From NCBI GenBank assembly GCA_017649925.1, contig JAGCFX010000034.1:1-57718 (forward strand): DNA of 57,718 nucleotides, in the 5' to 3' direction. Position 1 is the first letter of the stretch. Every line of letters begins with the position of its first letter. Source of the DNA: Paludibacteraceae bacterium (GTDB lineage Bacteria > Bacteroidota > Bacteroidia > Bacteroidales > Paludibacteraceae). Shown piece after piece: positions 44,277 through 54,483 of this stretch. The position numbers and the translations under genes are program-made. The notes beneath the pieces were generated by a model. It did no database searches. It was not told the origin of the DNA and saw only the letters and a list, made by a program, of their open reading frames with translations.

Positions 44277-46093
44277 TGCCGACAAAAGATAATCATATTG
44301 CTCTATTGCTGAAACGCATTCCGGAAGGACCGGGAGTGTATCAGTACTTCGACAAGGAAGGGCAGATTATCTATGTGGGTAAAGCAAAAAACTTGCATAG
44401 GCGAGTGAACAGCTATTTCAATAAAGATCATCAATCATCCAAAACGCGTCAACTGGTATCCCATATTGCGGATATCCGATATGTAGTAGTAGAGAGTGAG
44501 CAAGATGCATTTCTGCTGGAGAACAATCTGATTAAGCAATACCAGCCAAGGTATAACATTCTCCTGAAAGACGGGAAGAGTTATCCGAGCATCTGTATTA
44601 CTAAAGAGGCTTTCCCGAGGATATTCAAAACAAGGACTATTAACAAAAAGTCCGGTGAGTACTACGGACCTTATAGTTTTGGAAATACAGTTGAGATGGT
44701 GCTGGAGTTGATCCACAAACTCTATCCGATCCGAACATGCAATATACCAATATCCGCCGATTCCATCGAGAAAAAGAAGATGCGGGTGTGTCTAAAGTAT
44801 CACCTCAAGAATTGCTGCGGCATTTGTGAAGGCAAAGGACAAGCTGAATATCAAGAGTGGATTAACCAAGCGCGGAAATTGATTAAGGGTGATGCACATG
44901 AGATAGGTAAGCAACTGGAGGAAGAGATGATGCACAAAGCGGTGGAGATGAAGTACGAGGAAGCTGCCGATTTGAAGCACAAGATTGAGTTACTGGAACA
45001 ATTCAAAAGCAAGACAATTATCACGAATTCATCGGCAAAAGATGTGGATGCCTTCGGCTATGATGAGCAAGAAGATAAAGTATATATATCCATGCTGCAT
45101 GTACACGGCGGGTGTATAGTACAAGGACAGACGATTGAGTATCGCCGTAAGATGGAAGAAGAGAAAGAGGAGTTGCTGGCGATGGGAATGATGGAATTAA
45201 GAGAGAGGTTGGAGAGCAGGACGCAAGACGTAATTGTTCCGTTCATTCCGGATGTTTTTGATGAAAACATTCATGTGCATATTGCCGTGAGCGGAGATAA
45301 AAAGAAGCTATTGGATTTGGCAATGCAGAATGTGCGGCAATACAAATTAGACCGATTAAAACAAGAAGACAAACTTAATCCCGAGCAACGAGGAGTGAGG
45401 ATACTGACGGAGTTGCAAAAGATGATGGGTTTAGAGACCTTGCCCAAATGGATTGATTGTTTCGATAACTCAAATATACAAGGCAAGAACGCCGTTGCCG
45501 GTTGCGTGGTTTACCGAATGGCGAAACCGAGCAAGGGTGATTATAAGAAATTTGAGATTAAGACTGTTGAAGGTGCAGATGACTATGCAAGCATGCGTGA
45601 AGTGGTACGAAGAAGGTATCAACATTTGCTCGATGAAAACGGACAAATGCCGGATTTGATTATCGCGGATGGAGGATTAGGCCAGATGCATGCTATTCGC
45701 GAAGCAGTAGAAGATCAGTTGGGATTGCAGATACCAATTGCGGGATTGAAGAAAAATGACAAACACCGGACACAAACTTTGCTGTTTGGTTTTCCGCCGA
45801 AAGAGATCTCGATGCCCGTAACGAGTGAAGTGTTCCGATTATTGACGAACATACAGGATGAAGTGCATAGATTTGCGATAAATTACCATAAAAAGAAACG
45901 TTCAAAAGCGCAGATTCACAGTCAACTTGATGATTTACAGGGAGTTGGCGAAACTACAAAGCAAAAAATACTGACTCATTTCGGTTCCGTGAAACGCGCT
46001 AGAAGTGCAAGTAAAGAAGAAATGCTTGAATTGCTCGGAAAGTCCAGAGGATCAGCAGTTTACGAGCAATTAAAGGCGAAAATAAGTCTCTGA
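44276..46093 (+). CDS. uvrC: Excinuclease ABC subunit C
   Basis: Dual-incision nuclease of nucleotide excision repair. 605 aa. N-terminal GIY-YIG domain (GPGVYQYFDKEGQIIYVGKAKNL, about 17-39), a four-cysteine stretch (CLKYHLKNCCGICEG), a UvrB-contact UVR segment near 220 (YEEAADLKHKIELLEQF), an RNase H-like second nuclease domain (CFDNSNIQGKNAVAG, IIADGGLGQ) and a C-terminal helix-hairpin-helix (LDDLQGVGETTKQKIL). Complete. Confidence 0.97.
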   Translation: MPTKDNHIALLLKRIPEGPGVYQYFDKEGQIIYVGKAKNLHRRVNSYFNKDHQSSKTRQLVSHIADIRYVVVESEQDAFLLENNLIKQYQPRYNILLKDGKSYPSICITKEAFPRIFKTRTINKKSGEYYGPYSFGNTVEMVLELIHKLYPIRTCNIPISADSIEKKKMRVCLKYHLKNCCGICEGKGQAEYQEWINQARKLIKGDAHEIGKQLEEEMMHKAVEMKYEEAADLKHKIELLEQFKSKTIITNSSAKDVDAFGYDEQEDKVYISMLHVHGGCIVQGQTIEYRRKMEEEKEELLAMGMMELRERLESRTQDVIVPFIPDVFDENIHVHIAVSGDKKKLLDLAMQNVRQYKLDRLKQEDKLNPEQRGVRILTELQKMMGLETLPKWIDCFDNSNIQGKNAVAGCVVYRMAKPSKGDYKKFEIKTVEGADDYASMREVVRRRYQHLLDENGQMPDLIIADGGLGQMHAIREAVEDQLGLQIPIAGLKKNDKHRTQTLLFGFPPKEISMPVTSEVFRLLTNIQDEVHRFAINYHKKKRSKAQIHSQLDDLQGVGETTKQKILTHFGSVKRARSASKEEMLELLGKSRGSAVYEQLKAKISL

Positions 46094-46115
46094 GAATTGA
46101 ATAAAAAGCAAGAAC

Positions 46116-46571
46116 ATGACTACTTATACGCTCAAAATAGACGAAAAATCAAACCTTTTGTTGCTCAACGAGAAAAATGAGACAGTGAGTGCGTTGGAGT
46201 TATTGAAGACATGCGAGCCTCACCGTGTATTTGCGTTCGATGGACAAATGGGTGCCGGCAAAACGACGTTCATCAAAAAGTTAGTGGAAGAGATGGGTTC
46301 GATGGATATCGTAAACAGTCCGACGTTTGCGATTGTGAATGTGTATGACGTGGAACAACCTTATCGAGGTGAAGTGTTTCATTTCGATTGCTACCGACTG
46401 AAAGATATCCGCGAGGCGATAGATTTCGGAGCAGAAGAATATTTGTACTCGGGGAACTACTGTTTCATCGAGTGGCCGGAGAAGATTGAAAGCCTACTGC
46501 CTGAAGATACAATATGGATAAAAATCGAACCGCAAGAAAACGGGGAGAGAAAATTGGTAATTGATAATTAG
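46116..46571 (+). CDS. tsaE: tRNA threonylcarbamoyladenosine biosynthesis ATPase TsaE
   Basis: Works with TsaB/TsaD to make t6A37 in tRNA. 151 aa. Walker [15 protein letters not shown] is at about 48-61, [11 protein letters not shown] follows, and the [13 protein letters not shown] motif closes the nucleotide site. Cytoplasmic. It precedes the LolD-type ATPase with an 11-nt gap. Confidence 0.94.
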   Translation: MTTYTLKIDEKSNLLLLNEKNETVSALELLKTCEPHRVFAFDGQMGAGKTTFIKKLVEEMGSMDIVNSPTFAIVNVYDVEQPYRGEVFHFDCYRLKDIREAIDFGAEEYLYSGNYCFIEWPEKIESLLPEDTIWIKIEPQENGERKLVIDN

Positions 46572-46581
46572 TAACCGGAAT

Positions 46582-47232
46582 ATGATAGAAGTAAAAGACA
46601 TATGGAAGTCTTTCGGCGAACTGGAAGTACTGAAAGGCGTGAATTTGAAAGTGGCGAAAGGCGAGATTGTAGCCATCGTAGGCAAGAGTGGTGCAGGTAA
46701 AACTACCCTACTTCAGATCATCGGTACATTGGACCGACCAACCAAAGGACAAGTGGTGATTGACGGAACGGATGTATTTGCGATGAAAGACCGCGAGTTA
46801 GCTGCGTTTCGCAACAAACATATCGGATTTATCTTCCAGTTCCATCAGTTACTGCCGGAGTTTACGGCACTTGAGAACGTGTGCATCCCAGCGATGATTG
46901 CCCGTGAGAAAGAGGGCGAGTATATGGCACGGGCAAAAAAATTGCTGAAGGATTTAGGTTTAGGCGACAGATTGAATCACAAACCAAATGAATTGTCCGG
47001 TGGTGAGAAACAGCGCGTAGCAGCTGCGCGGGCACTGATGATGAGTCCGGATATTATTTTGGCTGATGAACCGACGGGTAGTCTGGACGAAAAGAATAAG
47101 AAAGAATTAAGCGAATTATTATTGCAATTGCGCAAAGAGTACGGACAAACGATATTGCTGGTGACGCATGACAAAGAGTTGGCAGCGATGGCGGATCGCG
47201 TGATTGAGATTGTGGACGGAGTGATAAAATGA
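46582..47232 (+). CDS. ABC transporter ATP-binding protein (LolD/MacB type)
   Basis: 216 aa from ATG 46582 ([19 protein letters not shown]); the in-frame codons to 46561 add only a weak start. Walker [14 protein letters not shown]-loop [16 protein letters not shown], signature [15 protein letters not shown] and Walker [12 protein letters not shown] are all present. [10 protein letters not shown] is typical of LolD, which extracts lipoproteins from the inner membrane, but no permease gene is adjacent, so the partner is unknown. It overlaps gldB by 4 nt (ATGA). Confidence 0.92.
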   Translation: MIEVKDIWKSFGELEVLKGVNLKVAKGEIVAIVGKSGAGKTTLLQIIGTLDRPTKGQVVIDGTDVFAMKDRELAAFRNKHIGFIFQFHQLLPEFTALENVCIPAMIAREKEGEYMARAKKLLKDLGLGDRLNHKPNELSGGEKQRVAAARALMMSPDIILADEPTGSLDEKNKKELSELLLQLRKEYGQTILLVTHDKELAAMADRVIEIVDGVIK

Positions 47233-48233
47233 AAAAAATTCTATACATAGCAGCGTGCGTTTTGACACTTACCGCGTGCCATAAAGGACGGACATATTTT
47301 CCGAAAGATCTGGAGTCGCAGCAGATTGAATTGGTGCGGTTTGACAATGATTTAATGAATGTTCATAGCACTACCGTGGCACAAGATATCCGTGTATTGT
47401 ATGACAAATATCCGGTTTTTATGCCGCTATGGGTGGAAGATATCTTGGGTATTCCTGCTGCAGATACAGCATATCTGGAAGAAGCATTACCGGAGTTTTT
47501 GAATGACACGGTGTACGGATTCAAACAAACCAACGCACGAGAACAGGAGTTGTTTGCGGATGTGAGCGATTTGGAGAAGTCGTTGAGTAAGGCTTTTGCG
47601 CGCGTCAGTTACTTATGGCCGGAAACGGAAGTGCCAACGATATATTTGTTCATTTCCGGTTTTCAGATGCCCATCTATTTCGGCGATGAGTTGGTGGGAA
47701 TAGGAGCGGACATGTATTTGGGTAGCGATTATGAGTACTACAACCGCGTTGTATATGAATATCAGAAGGTTACGATGCGCAAAGAGTGTATTCCCGTGGA
47801 CGTAATAAGTGCATTATTATTCCGAACTATACCTTACACGAGCATCAAGAGTCGGTTGCTTGATCAGATGCTTTATCGCGGAAAAGTGATGTATCTAACG
47901 TCACAAATCTTCGATGAATTGCCGGGCTATGAAGTGATGGGTTGGACAAAAGAACAATGGGCTTGGTGCGTTAAGAACGAACGGGCTATCTGGCATCTGG
48001 TAATGGATAAACGGGATCTTTTTAAGACAGAGAGTCTGGTGTTGACAGGCTATCTGAATGACGGGCCATTCACATCGGAAGTATCGCAAGACGCGCCCGG
48101 AAGGCTGGGGATTTGGCTCGGCTGGCGGATAGCAGAGAGTTATATGGAGCATAACGAGAATGTCACCCTGCAAGAGTTGATGACAGAGGGAGACGCACAG
48201 AAGATATTGGAAGAGAGTTTCTACAAGCCGTAG
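47229..48233 (+). CDS. gldB: GldB family lipoprotein
   Basis: 334 aa. The lipoprotein signal ends at LTACHKG. Motifs of the GldB family are seen: [11 protein letters not shown] near the mature start, [15 protein letters not shown] and [15 protein letters not shown]. The fold resembles zinc-dependent proteases without obvious catalytic residues. It is tied to gliding/type IX secretion in flavobacteria. With gldH at 30467-30925 it supports a Bacteroidota host with a type IX-like surface system. Confidence 0.88.
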   Translation: MKKILYIAACVLTLTACHKGRTYFPKDLESQQIELVRFDNDLMNVHSTTVAQDIRVLYDKYPVFMPLWVEDILGIPAADTAYLEEALPEFLNDTVYGFKQTNAREQELFADVSDLEKSLSKAFARVSYLWPETEVPTIYLFISGFQMPIYFGDELVGIGADMYLGSDYEYYNRVVYEYQKVTMRKECIPVDVISALLFRTIPYTSIKSRLLDQMLYRGKVMYLTSQIFDELPGYEVMGWTKEQWAWCVKNERAIWHLVMDKRDLFKTESLVLTGYLNDGPFTSEVSQDAPGRLGIWLGWRIAESYMEHNENVTLQELMTEGDAQKILEESFYKP

Positions 48234-48236
48234 CGA

Positions 48237-48677
48237 ATGACAAAGGACGAAAAATATAAAGCCCTCTTTCCGCAGATTGAATCTCTTGTAAGCGGAGAGC
48301 AGGATATGATAGCCAAAATGGCCAACGTAGCTGCAGCCTTACATGAAGCCTTTGGTTTTTGGTGGACCGGATTTTATCGCGTAGAAGGAGAGAAACTGGT
48401 GTTGGGACCATTTCAAGGACCGATAGCATGCACACGTATTCCTTTCGGTCGTGGTGTTTGCGGTACTGCCTGGAAACAAGCGCAGACCATTATTGTGCCC
48501 AACGTGCATGAGTTTGCCGGACATATCGCTTGCTCGACTGCCTCTAATAGCGAAATAGTAGTTCCTATCTTTCGAAATAAGCAAATAATAGCGGTTCTCG
48601 ACATCGACAGTGTTGATTATGGAACATTCGACGAGACGGACAAACAATGGTTGGAAAAGATTACACAAATTATTTAA
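48237..48677 (+). CDS. Free methionine-(R)-sulfoxide reductase (GAF domain)
   Basis: 146 aa single GAF domain. The three cysteines expected for the fRMsr family are visible in GPFQGPIACTRIPFGRGVCGTAW and HIACSTASNSEIVVPIF. It reduces free Met-R-sulfoxide with thioredoxin-type electrons. Start ATG 48237, 3 nt after gldB. Cytoplasmic. Confidence 0.9.
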   Translation: MTKDEKYKALFPQIESLVSGEQDMIAKMANVAAALHEAFGFWWTGFYRVEGEKLVLGPFQGPIACTRIPFGRGVCGTAWKQAQTIIVPNVHEFAGHIACSTASNSEIVVPIFRNKQIIAVLDIDSVDYGTFDETDKQWLEKITQII

Positions 48678-48683
48678 CAGATA

Positions 48684-49901
48684 ATGAATAGACAGGATTT
48701 TCCGATATTAAAAGAGCAAGTACACGGGCGAGAGTTGGTGTATTTGGACAATGCAGCAACAAGTCAGAAGTCTCAGCAGGTATTGGATGCTATTGTAGAG
48801 GCATATACAAAATGGAACAGCAATATCCATCGCGGCGTGCATCATCTGAGTCAGGTGGCGACGATGAAGCATGAGGAGGCGCGTAAGGCTGTGGCGGCGT
48901 TTATCAACGCGCGGGAAGCGGAAGAGATTGTGTTCACAAAAGGTACGACGGATGCTATCAACGCGCTGGCATTTAGTTTGGGTGAGATCAAAGATGAGAG
49001 GTTAGAGATTAGGGAAGGGGATGAGATTATTGTGAGCGGTGTGGAGCATCACTCGAATATCGTACCATGGCAGATGCTCTGTGAGCGCAAGAAAGCGGTG
49101 TTGCGGCATATTCCGTTGCGCGAAGATCTGACGCTGGATCTGGAGGCATTTAAGGGCATGCTGAGTGCCAAAACAAAGCTGGTAAGTGTTGCGCATGTGA
49201 GCAATGTGTTGGGTACGATTCAGCCGGTTGAAGAGATTATCCGTTTGGCGCACGAAAAAGGCGTGCCGGTTTGTATTGACGGTGCTCAGAGTGTACCGCA
49301 TATGAAAGTGGATGTGCAGGCATTGGATTGCGATTTTCTCGCTTTTTCGGGACATAAGATGTACGGCCCGACGGGTATTGGCGTGTTGTACGGTAAGCGC
49401 GAATGGCTTGATAAGTTGCCTCCACATGAAGGTGGCGGCGAGATGATCAAACATGTGCGTTGGAGCGGAACGACGTATAATGATTTGCCATATAAGTTTG
49501 AAGCCGGTACGCCGAATTTTGTAGGAAGTTATGCTCTGCATAAAGCAATTGAATATATGCAAACCGTCGGTTTGGATGCGATTGAGAAACATGAGCGCGA
49601 GCTGACGGAATACTGTGAAAAACAGTTAGTTGATGCTGGGTGTACAGTATATGCCGCAGGTCAGCCGAAAGCAGGTGTGATCAGTTTCAATCTGGGTTCT
49701 ATTCATCCGTTTGATATTGGGACGTTGTTAGATCAGCAAGGTGTGGAGGTGCGTACAGGACACCATTGTGCAGAGCCACTTATTGATGAAATGGGCGTAC
49801 CCGGAACAGTACGTGTTTCGTTCGGGTTGTATAATGATAAGAGTGATGTAAATGCGTTTATTGCGGCGCTACGGAAAACAATAGAAATGTTAACCCTATA
49901 A
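48684..49901 (+). CDS. sufS: SufS-type cysteine desulfurase
   Basis: PLP enzyme that takes sulfur from cysteine for iron-sulfur clusters. 405 aa. The PLP lysine lies in AFSGHKMYGPTGIG (about residue 222-235), and the catalytic Cys in RTGHHCAEPL. Group II (SufS/CsdA) pattern. No sufBCD or sufU gene is adjacent. Its stop overlaps the next start by 1 nt (TAATG). Confidence 0.95.
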   Translation: MNRQDFPILKEQVHGRELVYLDNAATSQKSQQVLDAIVEAYTKWNSNIHRGVHHLSQVATMKHEEARKAVAAFINAREAEEIVFTKGTTDAINALAFSLGEIKDERLEIREGDEIIVSGVEHHSNIVPWQMLCERKKAVLRHIPLREDLTLDLEAFKGMLSAKTKLVSVAHVSNVLGTIQPVEEIIRLAHEKGVPVCIDGAQSVPHMKVDVQALDCDFLAFSGHKMYGPTGIGVLYGKREWLDKLPPHEGGGEMIKHVRWSGTTYNDLPYKFEAGTPNFVGSYALHKAIEYMQTVGLDAIEKHERELTEYCEKQLVDAGCTVYAAGQPKAGVISFNLGSIHPFDIGTLLDQQGVEVRTGHHCAEPLIDEMGVPGTVRVSFGLYNDKSDVNAFIAALRKTIEMLTL

Positions 49902-50539
49902 TGAAACGGTTTCTCCTCTTTTTGGTTATTTGTTTTTTGGGCATACCCATTAGCGGGCAAAACCTACCGGACCTATCGAATAAACATCATATAGAGTTTT
50001 TCGTGGGTGAACCATTATCCACCTTGTGGGGTGTGAATTTGGCGTATTATGGTCATACCAAAGGACAGTCCTATTTTTACGAATGGGCGGATTCCCGTCG
50101 TCCTTTCATTGATTTAGGAAGATCCGGATATGAAGATAGTTGGTTTACCCCTTCCTTTTCTTTGGGTTATTATTATCAAATACTCCCCTGGTTGGAAATA
50201 GGAGGAGAATTATCTACTTTATTAACTTGCACAACAGAAAATAATTTTTCTGACCACCGCGCCTATGCTTATTTTCTAACATCCAACTTGCATATAAGCA
50301 CAGGAGCTCGATTTGTTTACTATCACAAGAAGATAACAGATTTATATTCAGGATTAGCCTTCGGCTTAAGTTGTAGATTTTATGCCACAGAAACTACTCC
50401 CTTATTAGGATCCTCTTTCTGGTTGACTTGGCAAGTCACCGCGTTAGGAGTGCGGTTTGGCAAACAAGTATATGGAAATATAGAACTTGGGTATGGATAT
50501 AAGGGTTTGCTATCTGCCGGTATTGGATACCGTTTTTAA
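49901..50539 (+). CDS. Predicted outer-membrane barrel protein (unknown)
   Basis: 212 aa. Signal peptide MKRFLLFLVICFLGIPISGQ, then alternating aromatic strands (YYYQILPWLEIGGELSTLLT, GYGYKGLLSAGIGYRF) ending in the C-terminal aromatic F of outer-membrane barrels. No family is recognised. It sits between sufS and a secreted endonuclease-fold protein. Base composition is a little more AT-rich than its neighbours. Confidence 0.75.
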   Translation: MKRFLLFLVICFLGIPISGQNLPDLSNKHHIEFFVGEPLSTLWGVNLAYYGHTKGQSYFYEWADSRRPFIDLGRSGYEDSWFTPSFSLGYYYQILPWLEIGGELSTLLTCTTENNFSDHRAYAYFLTSNLHISTGARFVYYHKKITDLYSGLAFGLSCRFYATETTPLLGSSFWLTWQVTALGVRFGKQVYGNIELGYGYKGLLSAGIGYRF

Positions 50540-50549
50540 CATCTGAACT

Positions 50550-51512
50550 GTGAATACTACAACTCACATACTACATATCCTTATACTCTGTTTTATCGGA
50601 ATAAATGCCTATGCCCAATCCATACGCGTGGTGAGTTATAACGTGGAGAATCTTTTTTATCCGAAGCATGATAGTGTGGCGGTAGATAGTGTGTGGATAG
50701 AGAAGGATGATATCGAATGGACGCCTGAAGGGGAGCGGCGTTGGAGTTATACGCGATACTATAAAAAAGTGGATAATATCGCGCGTGTGTTAACGAATAT
50801 CGGCGGATGGGAAGGCGTGGATGCGATTGGTTTACAGGAAGTTGAGAATGCCAAATGTGTAAAACGCTTGTGTTATACTTTGCGCAAGAACGAGTATGAT
50901 TTTGTGCATTATGAGAGTCCGGATAAGCGAGGAATAGATGTGGCGTTTATCTATAAAAAAGCACGGATTGATACGATTCGCACGAGGTGTTTGACGGTAG
51001 ATATAGCACCGGAGACGACGCGTGATATTCTCTATGTCTGCGCGCAAACGGACAAACTGGATACGGTTCATTTCTTTGTTTGCCACATGCCGAGTCAACG
51101 TGGCGGCGCGGCGGAGAGTGAATGGAAACGCAGGGCGGCAAAAAGCGTTTTGCAACAAGCGGTAGATTCCATTTTGAGCGTGCAACCGGAAGCCGAAATC
51201 ATCGTTATGGGCGATATGAACAGTGCTCCGAAAGAGGATTTGAAAGGACTGAAAAACAGGATGTTAGAATTCAGTAAACGCGGTATCGGAACTCATAAAT
51301 ACCATGGTCAATGGACTTGTTTGGATCAGTTCTATACTTCAGCAACATTAGATAGTATTTCCGATGTGCAGATCTATGAAGCCGAGTGGATTCAGGAAAC
51401 GGATGAGAAATACTTAGGGTTGCGTCCTAAGCGCACATACAACGGTTTTCGGTATCAGAATGGATTTTCGGACCACTTCCCGATAGTTTTGAAAATAAAC
51501 ATGAAAGATTAG
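50550..51512 (+). CDS. Secreted endonuclease/exonuclease/phosphatase-fold protein
   Basis: 320 aa. Start GTG 50550 gives a signal peptide (NTTTHILHILILCFIGINAYA). The catalytic motifs VVSYNVENLF, GLQEVEN, MGDMNSAP and a late SDHFPIV match the exonuclease-endonuclease-phosphatase superfamily, with key Asn, Glu, Asp and His residues. Substrate unknown: DNA, nucleotide or sugar phosphate are possible. The gene is convergent with nadA and shares 4 nt. Confidence 0.88.
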   Translation: MNTTTHILHILILCFIGINAYAQSIRVVSYNVENLFYPKHDSVAVDSVWIEKDDIEWTPEGERRWSYTRYYKKVDNIARVLTNIGGWEGVDAIGLQEVENAKCVKRLCYTLRKNEYDFVHYESPDKRGIDVAFIYKKARIDTIRTRCLTVDIAPETTRDILYVCAQTDKLDTVHFFVCHMPSQRGGAAESEWKRRAAKSVLQQAVDSILSVQPEAEIIVMGDMNSAPKEDLKGLKNRMLEFSKRGIGTHKYHGQWTCLDQFYTSATLDSISDVQIYEAEWIQETDEKYLGLRPKRTYNGFRYQNGFSDHFPIVLKINMKD

Positions 51513-52453
51513 CTCATCGCTAACATTCTTTCTATAGAAGAGACGGCTTTCGCGGCGGTCTCTTTTTTTACCTGCATTTCCGGACTCTCGTTAAGAAGAC
51601 AGCTATACACTTTTTCCAGTGTATTCATGCGCATATACTCGCATTCATTACAACTACAACCCACACCTTCCGTTACCTCCGGTGGAACCGGAATAAACTC
51701 CTTATCCGGATTAGCGCGACGCATCTCAAACAATATACCCGATTCTGTGGCAATTATAAAGCGTTTGGCGGGCGATTTGATAGTATGCTCGAGCAGAGCC
51801 TTAGTAGAACCTATTACGTCGCTCAGAGCGAGAATTGGCGCCTTACATTCCGGATGAGCAAGTACTTCTACGCCCGGATTTTCTTTTTTAAGTTGCAAAA
51901 GTGCTTCCAGCGAAAAACGGCTGTGCACATGACATGCGCCATTCCAAAGCAACATTTTACGGCCGGTAACGGAATTGATATAAGAACCGAGATTATAATC
52001 CGGTCCGAAGATTATCTTGGCATCCGCAGGTAATTGGTCTATAATTTTCTTGGCGTTAGAAGAAGTAACCACTATATCCGTCTGCGCTTTTACATCCGCG
52101 GAAGTATTTACGTAACTAACTACCATATGATCCGGATGTTGCGCTTTAAATGCCGCTAAATCTTCCGCCTTACAGCTATCCGCAAGTGAACAACCGGCAT
52201 TCATATCGGGAACAAGCACTTTCTTATCCGGACAAAGGATTTTCATCGTCTCGCCCATAAAATGCACGCCACACATTACCAATATATCTGCCTGTACACG
52301 CGTAGCCTGTTGCGCAAGCGCGAGACTATCCCCTATAAAATCAGCTATCTCCTGAATTTCCGGACGAGTATAGTAATGCGCAAAAATTACTGCATTCTTC
52401 TCGCGGGCTAACTTTTTAATTTTATCTATATATTCTTTTTCTTTTAAATCCAT
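51509..52453 (-). CDS. nadA: Quinolinate synthase
   Basis: [4Fe-4S] enzyme making quinolinate from iminoaspartate and dihydroxyacetone phosphate for NAD. 314 aa. Three conserved cluster cysteines lie in MCGVHFMGE, WNGACHVHSRF and EGVGCSCNECEY. AHYYTRPEIQEIADFIGDSL is the usual early motif. nadB and nadC are not adjacent. Its upstream region holds repeated TTATCAACA sequences (see 52454-52615). Confidence 0.96.
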   Translation of the reverse strand: MDLKEKEYIDKIKKLAREKNAVIFAHYYTRPEIQEIADFIGDSLALAQQATRVQADILVMCGVHFMGETMKILCPDKKVLVPDMNAGCSLADSCKAEDLAAFKAQHPDHMVVSYVNTSADVKAQTDIVVTSSNAKKIIDQLPADAKIIFGPDYNLGSYINSVTGRKMLLWNGACHVHSRFSLEALLQLKKENPGVEVLAHPECKAPILALSDVIGSTKALLEHTIKSPAKRFIIATESGILFEMRRANPDKEFIPVPPEVTEGVGCSCNECEYMRMNTLEKVYSCLLNESPEMQVKKETAAKAVSSIERMLAMS

Positions 52454-52615
52454 ATGATAGTTATAGGGTGTTGATAATGTTGATAACTTCTGTAACCGGT
52501 TGATTTTTGCTTTTTTATAGCGGATATTTTTTGTTAACCTATTTCAAATTGTTTTGAAAAATGTAATGTGGAACAAGTTTTCAAGGTGTGAAACCATCCG
52601 TTGTTAACAATATGT
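52454..52615. other. AT-rich intergenic region with DnaA-box-like repeats
   Basis: The region holds two TGTTGATAA (minus strand TTATCAACA, one base from the TTATCCACA DnaA box) in tandem at about 52471-52490, plus GTTAAC-type motifs and TGTGGAACAA and TTGTTAACAATATG near the other end. No TAnnTTTG promoter for nadA is obvious. It could be a minor DnaA-binding or origin-like region, or the nadA regulatory region. Confidence 0.35.
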
Positions 52616-53566
52616 TTATAACCACTTTTTAAGTCTGAATATCAGTAATATAAGTACTACCGACATAACCATCAAACCGAGGGCAAAAGCATAACCGTAC
52701 TGCCAGTGCAGTTCCGGCATAAAGTCAAAGTTCATTCCATACAAACTACCAATCAGCGTAGGCGGCAGGAAGATAATGTTGATGACCGTGAATATCTTGA
52801 TTATCTTGTTCTGTTCGATGTTTACCAAACCGAGGAAAGTATCCTGGAGGTAGTCCAGACGATCAAAACCGAACTTCGTATAATCGAAAAGTGAGTTGAT
52901 ATCCTTGATAATCATTGTCAAGCGCGGATTGAGTTCTTCTGGAATAAAATCGCACTTCAGCAGGTTGCTTATCACGCGCTGCTTATCCATGATGTTCTGA
53001 CGGATGATAGTCACTTTTTCTTGCAAGTCCTTGATTTGTACGAGCAAATCTTCATCCACATGATCGGACTCGGCGTTAATCTGTTGGGAGAGTTCGGTAA
53101 TCAAATCCGTGGTATCCTCAATCAAGTCGGCATCCTTTTCCACTCGCGTTTCCATCAGCGCTACCAACACATGAAAACCCGTCGGGAAATTGCGGGTGTT
53201 GACGAATAGTTTTTTGAATGTCTCGTTGAATGTTTCCAGTTCGTTGTCGCGGATGGAAACGAGAATTCCGTTCTTGAGAATAAAATTCACAGGCTCCGTC
53301 TCAAAGTTGGATTTCAGGAAGTTAGAGTTCGCTACGATTGAATCGTCCGTTTGGATATAACGGCTGGAGAACTCAATCTCTTCCATTTCCTCATCTTCCT
53401 GAATATCGATTTTCAGGAATCCCTCGAGTGTATCCTCCGTTTTATCAGATACATCGAGCAGGTCAATCCAGATGATATCTTTCTTGTCCAGTTCTTTGAG
53501 TGCGGAGATAGAACGCGCTACTTTGATCTTCTCCTTATCTTTGTAAAATATCTTGATTTCAGACAT
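52616..53566 (-). CDS. corA: CorA family magnesium/cobalt transporter
   Basis: 316 aa from the ATG at 53566 (MSEIKIFYKDKEKI); a TTG at 53578 would add four residues. A large cytoplasmic helical domain is followed by two membrane helices near the C-terminus, the first ending in the diagnostic YGMNF motif. Second gene of the rsmA-corA operon; its start lies 8 nt inside the rsmA end. Confidence 0.94.
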   Translation of the reverse strand: MSEIKIFYKDKEKIKVARSISALKELDKKDIIWIDLLDVSDKTEDTLEGFLKIDIQEDEEMEEIEFSSRYIQTDDSIVANSNFLKSNFETEPVNFILKNGILVSIRDNELETFNETFKKLFVNTRNFPTGFHVLVALMETRVEKDADLIEDTTDLITELSQQINAESDHVDEDLLVQIKDLQEKVTIIRQNIMDKQRVISNLLKCDFIPEELNPRLTMIIKDINSLFDYTKFGFDRLDYLQDTFLGLVNIEQNKIIKIFTVINIIFLPPTLIGSLYGMNFDFMPELHWQYGYAFALGLMVMSVVLILLIFRLKKWL

Positions 53567-54329
53567 GGCTTTTTTCAATTAAATTGGTTAGTTCAATGAA
53601 TTGTTCAACTGTCAGCTGTTCGGGGCGCATTGTAAATATATTCTCTTCCAAGACGGGATTACCCTTTCCTACCAGCTGTTGAAGAGAATTGCGCATCTGT
53701 TTTCGTCGCTGGTTAAAAGCGGTCTTGACCACTGTTTTGAACAGCACTTCGTCGCAATCCAATCGTCGTCGTTTGTTACGCGTCATGCGAATGACAGCCG
53801 ATTTGACTTTAGGCGGCGGATTGAAGACGTATTCATCTACCGTAAATAGATACTCTATATCATAATAGGCTTGCAAAAGCACACTTAAAATACCATATGC
53901 TTTCTTCCCGGGCTTGGATGCCAACCGCTCCGCTACTTCTTTCTGAATCATGCCCGAGCAAACAGGAATACGGTCTTTGTATTCCAACACTTTGAAGAAA
54001 ATCTGCGAAGAGATGTTGTACGGATAATTGCCGATAATATTGAATTCGCCTTCCGGAACGATGGAGTTAAGATCAATCTTCAGGAAATCGCCTTCCACCA
54101 GATCCAACTCCGGATACCAGTCACGCAGATAAGCCACGGACTCGCGGTCAAGTTCAATGGCCGTGAGGTTGATATTCGGATTTTTAAGTAGAAATTGAGT
54201 AAGAACACCCATACCCGGTCCGATTTCTATTGTTCGGCCCGAGCTTATGGTCTCAGCAATCTTCTGGGCGACGTTCAGGTCCGTCAAGAAGTGCTGCCCC
54301 AGAAATTTCTTGGCATGTACTTGTTGCAT
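53559..54329 (-). CDS. rsmA: 16S rRNA dimethyladenosine transferase
   Basis: Adds four methyls to A1518/A1519 of 16S rRNA. 256 aa. AKKFLGQHFLTDLNVAQKI is the family start, IEIGPGMGVLTQFLL the SAM site, and IIGNYPYNIS the catalytic N-x-P-Y motif. It is preceded by its own promoter at 54425-54456, divergent to the Bro-N gene, with a leader of about 90 nt. Confidence 0.96.
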   Translation of the reverse strand: MQQVHAKKFLGQHFLTDLNVAQKIAETISSGRTIEIGPGMGVLTQFLLKNPNINLTAIELDRESVAYLRDWYPELDLVEGDFLKIDLNSIVPEGEFNIIGNYPYNISSQIFFKVLEYKDRIPVCSGMIQKEVAERLASKPGKKAYGILSVLLQAYYDIEYLFTVDEYVFNPPPKVKSAVIRMTRNKRRRLDCDEVLFKTVVKTAFNQRRKQMRNSLQQLVGKGNPVLEENIFTMRPEQLTVEQFIELTNLIEKSHV

Positions 54330-54424
54330 TGTCCGCGTGATAATCGTCCATAAATTGTGTTAATTTAGTTAAACTTCTCCCCAACCATTACCGGTACCGG
54401 GAACCCGTCTGGGCTTTTGCGGCT

Positions 54425-54456
54425 GCAAAAGTACTGCTTTTTTTTGATATACACAA
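54425..54456 (-). promoter_or_regulatory. Promoter of rsmA-corA with palindromic start
   Basis: Minus strand CTTG (54456-54453), 20-nt spacer, TACTTTTG (54432-54425), then CAGCCGCAAAAG. TTTTGC-AGCC-GCAAAA forms an inverted repeat over the -7 box and start site. Confidence 0.8.
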
Positions 54457-54483
54457 GTATTTTAAAGAAAAAATGCATTTTTC

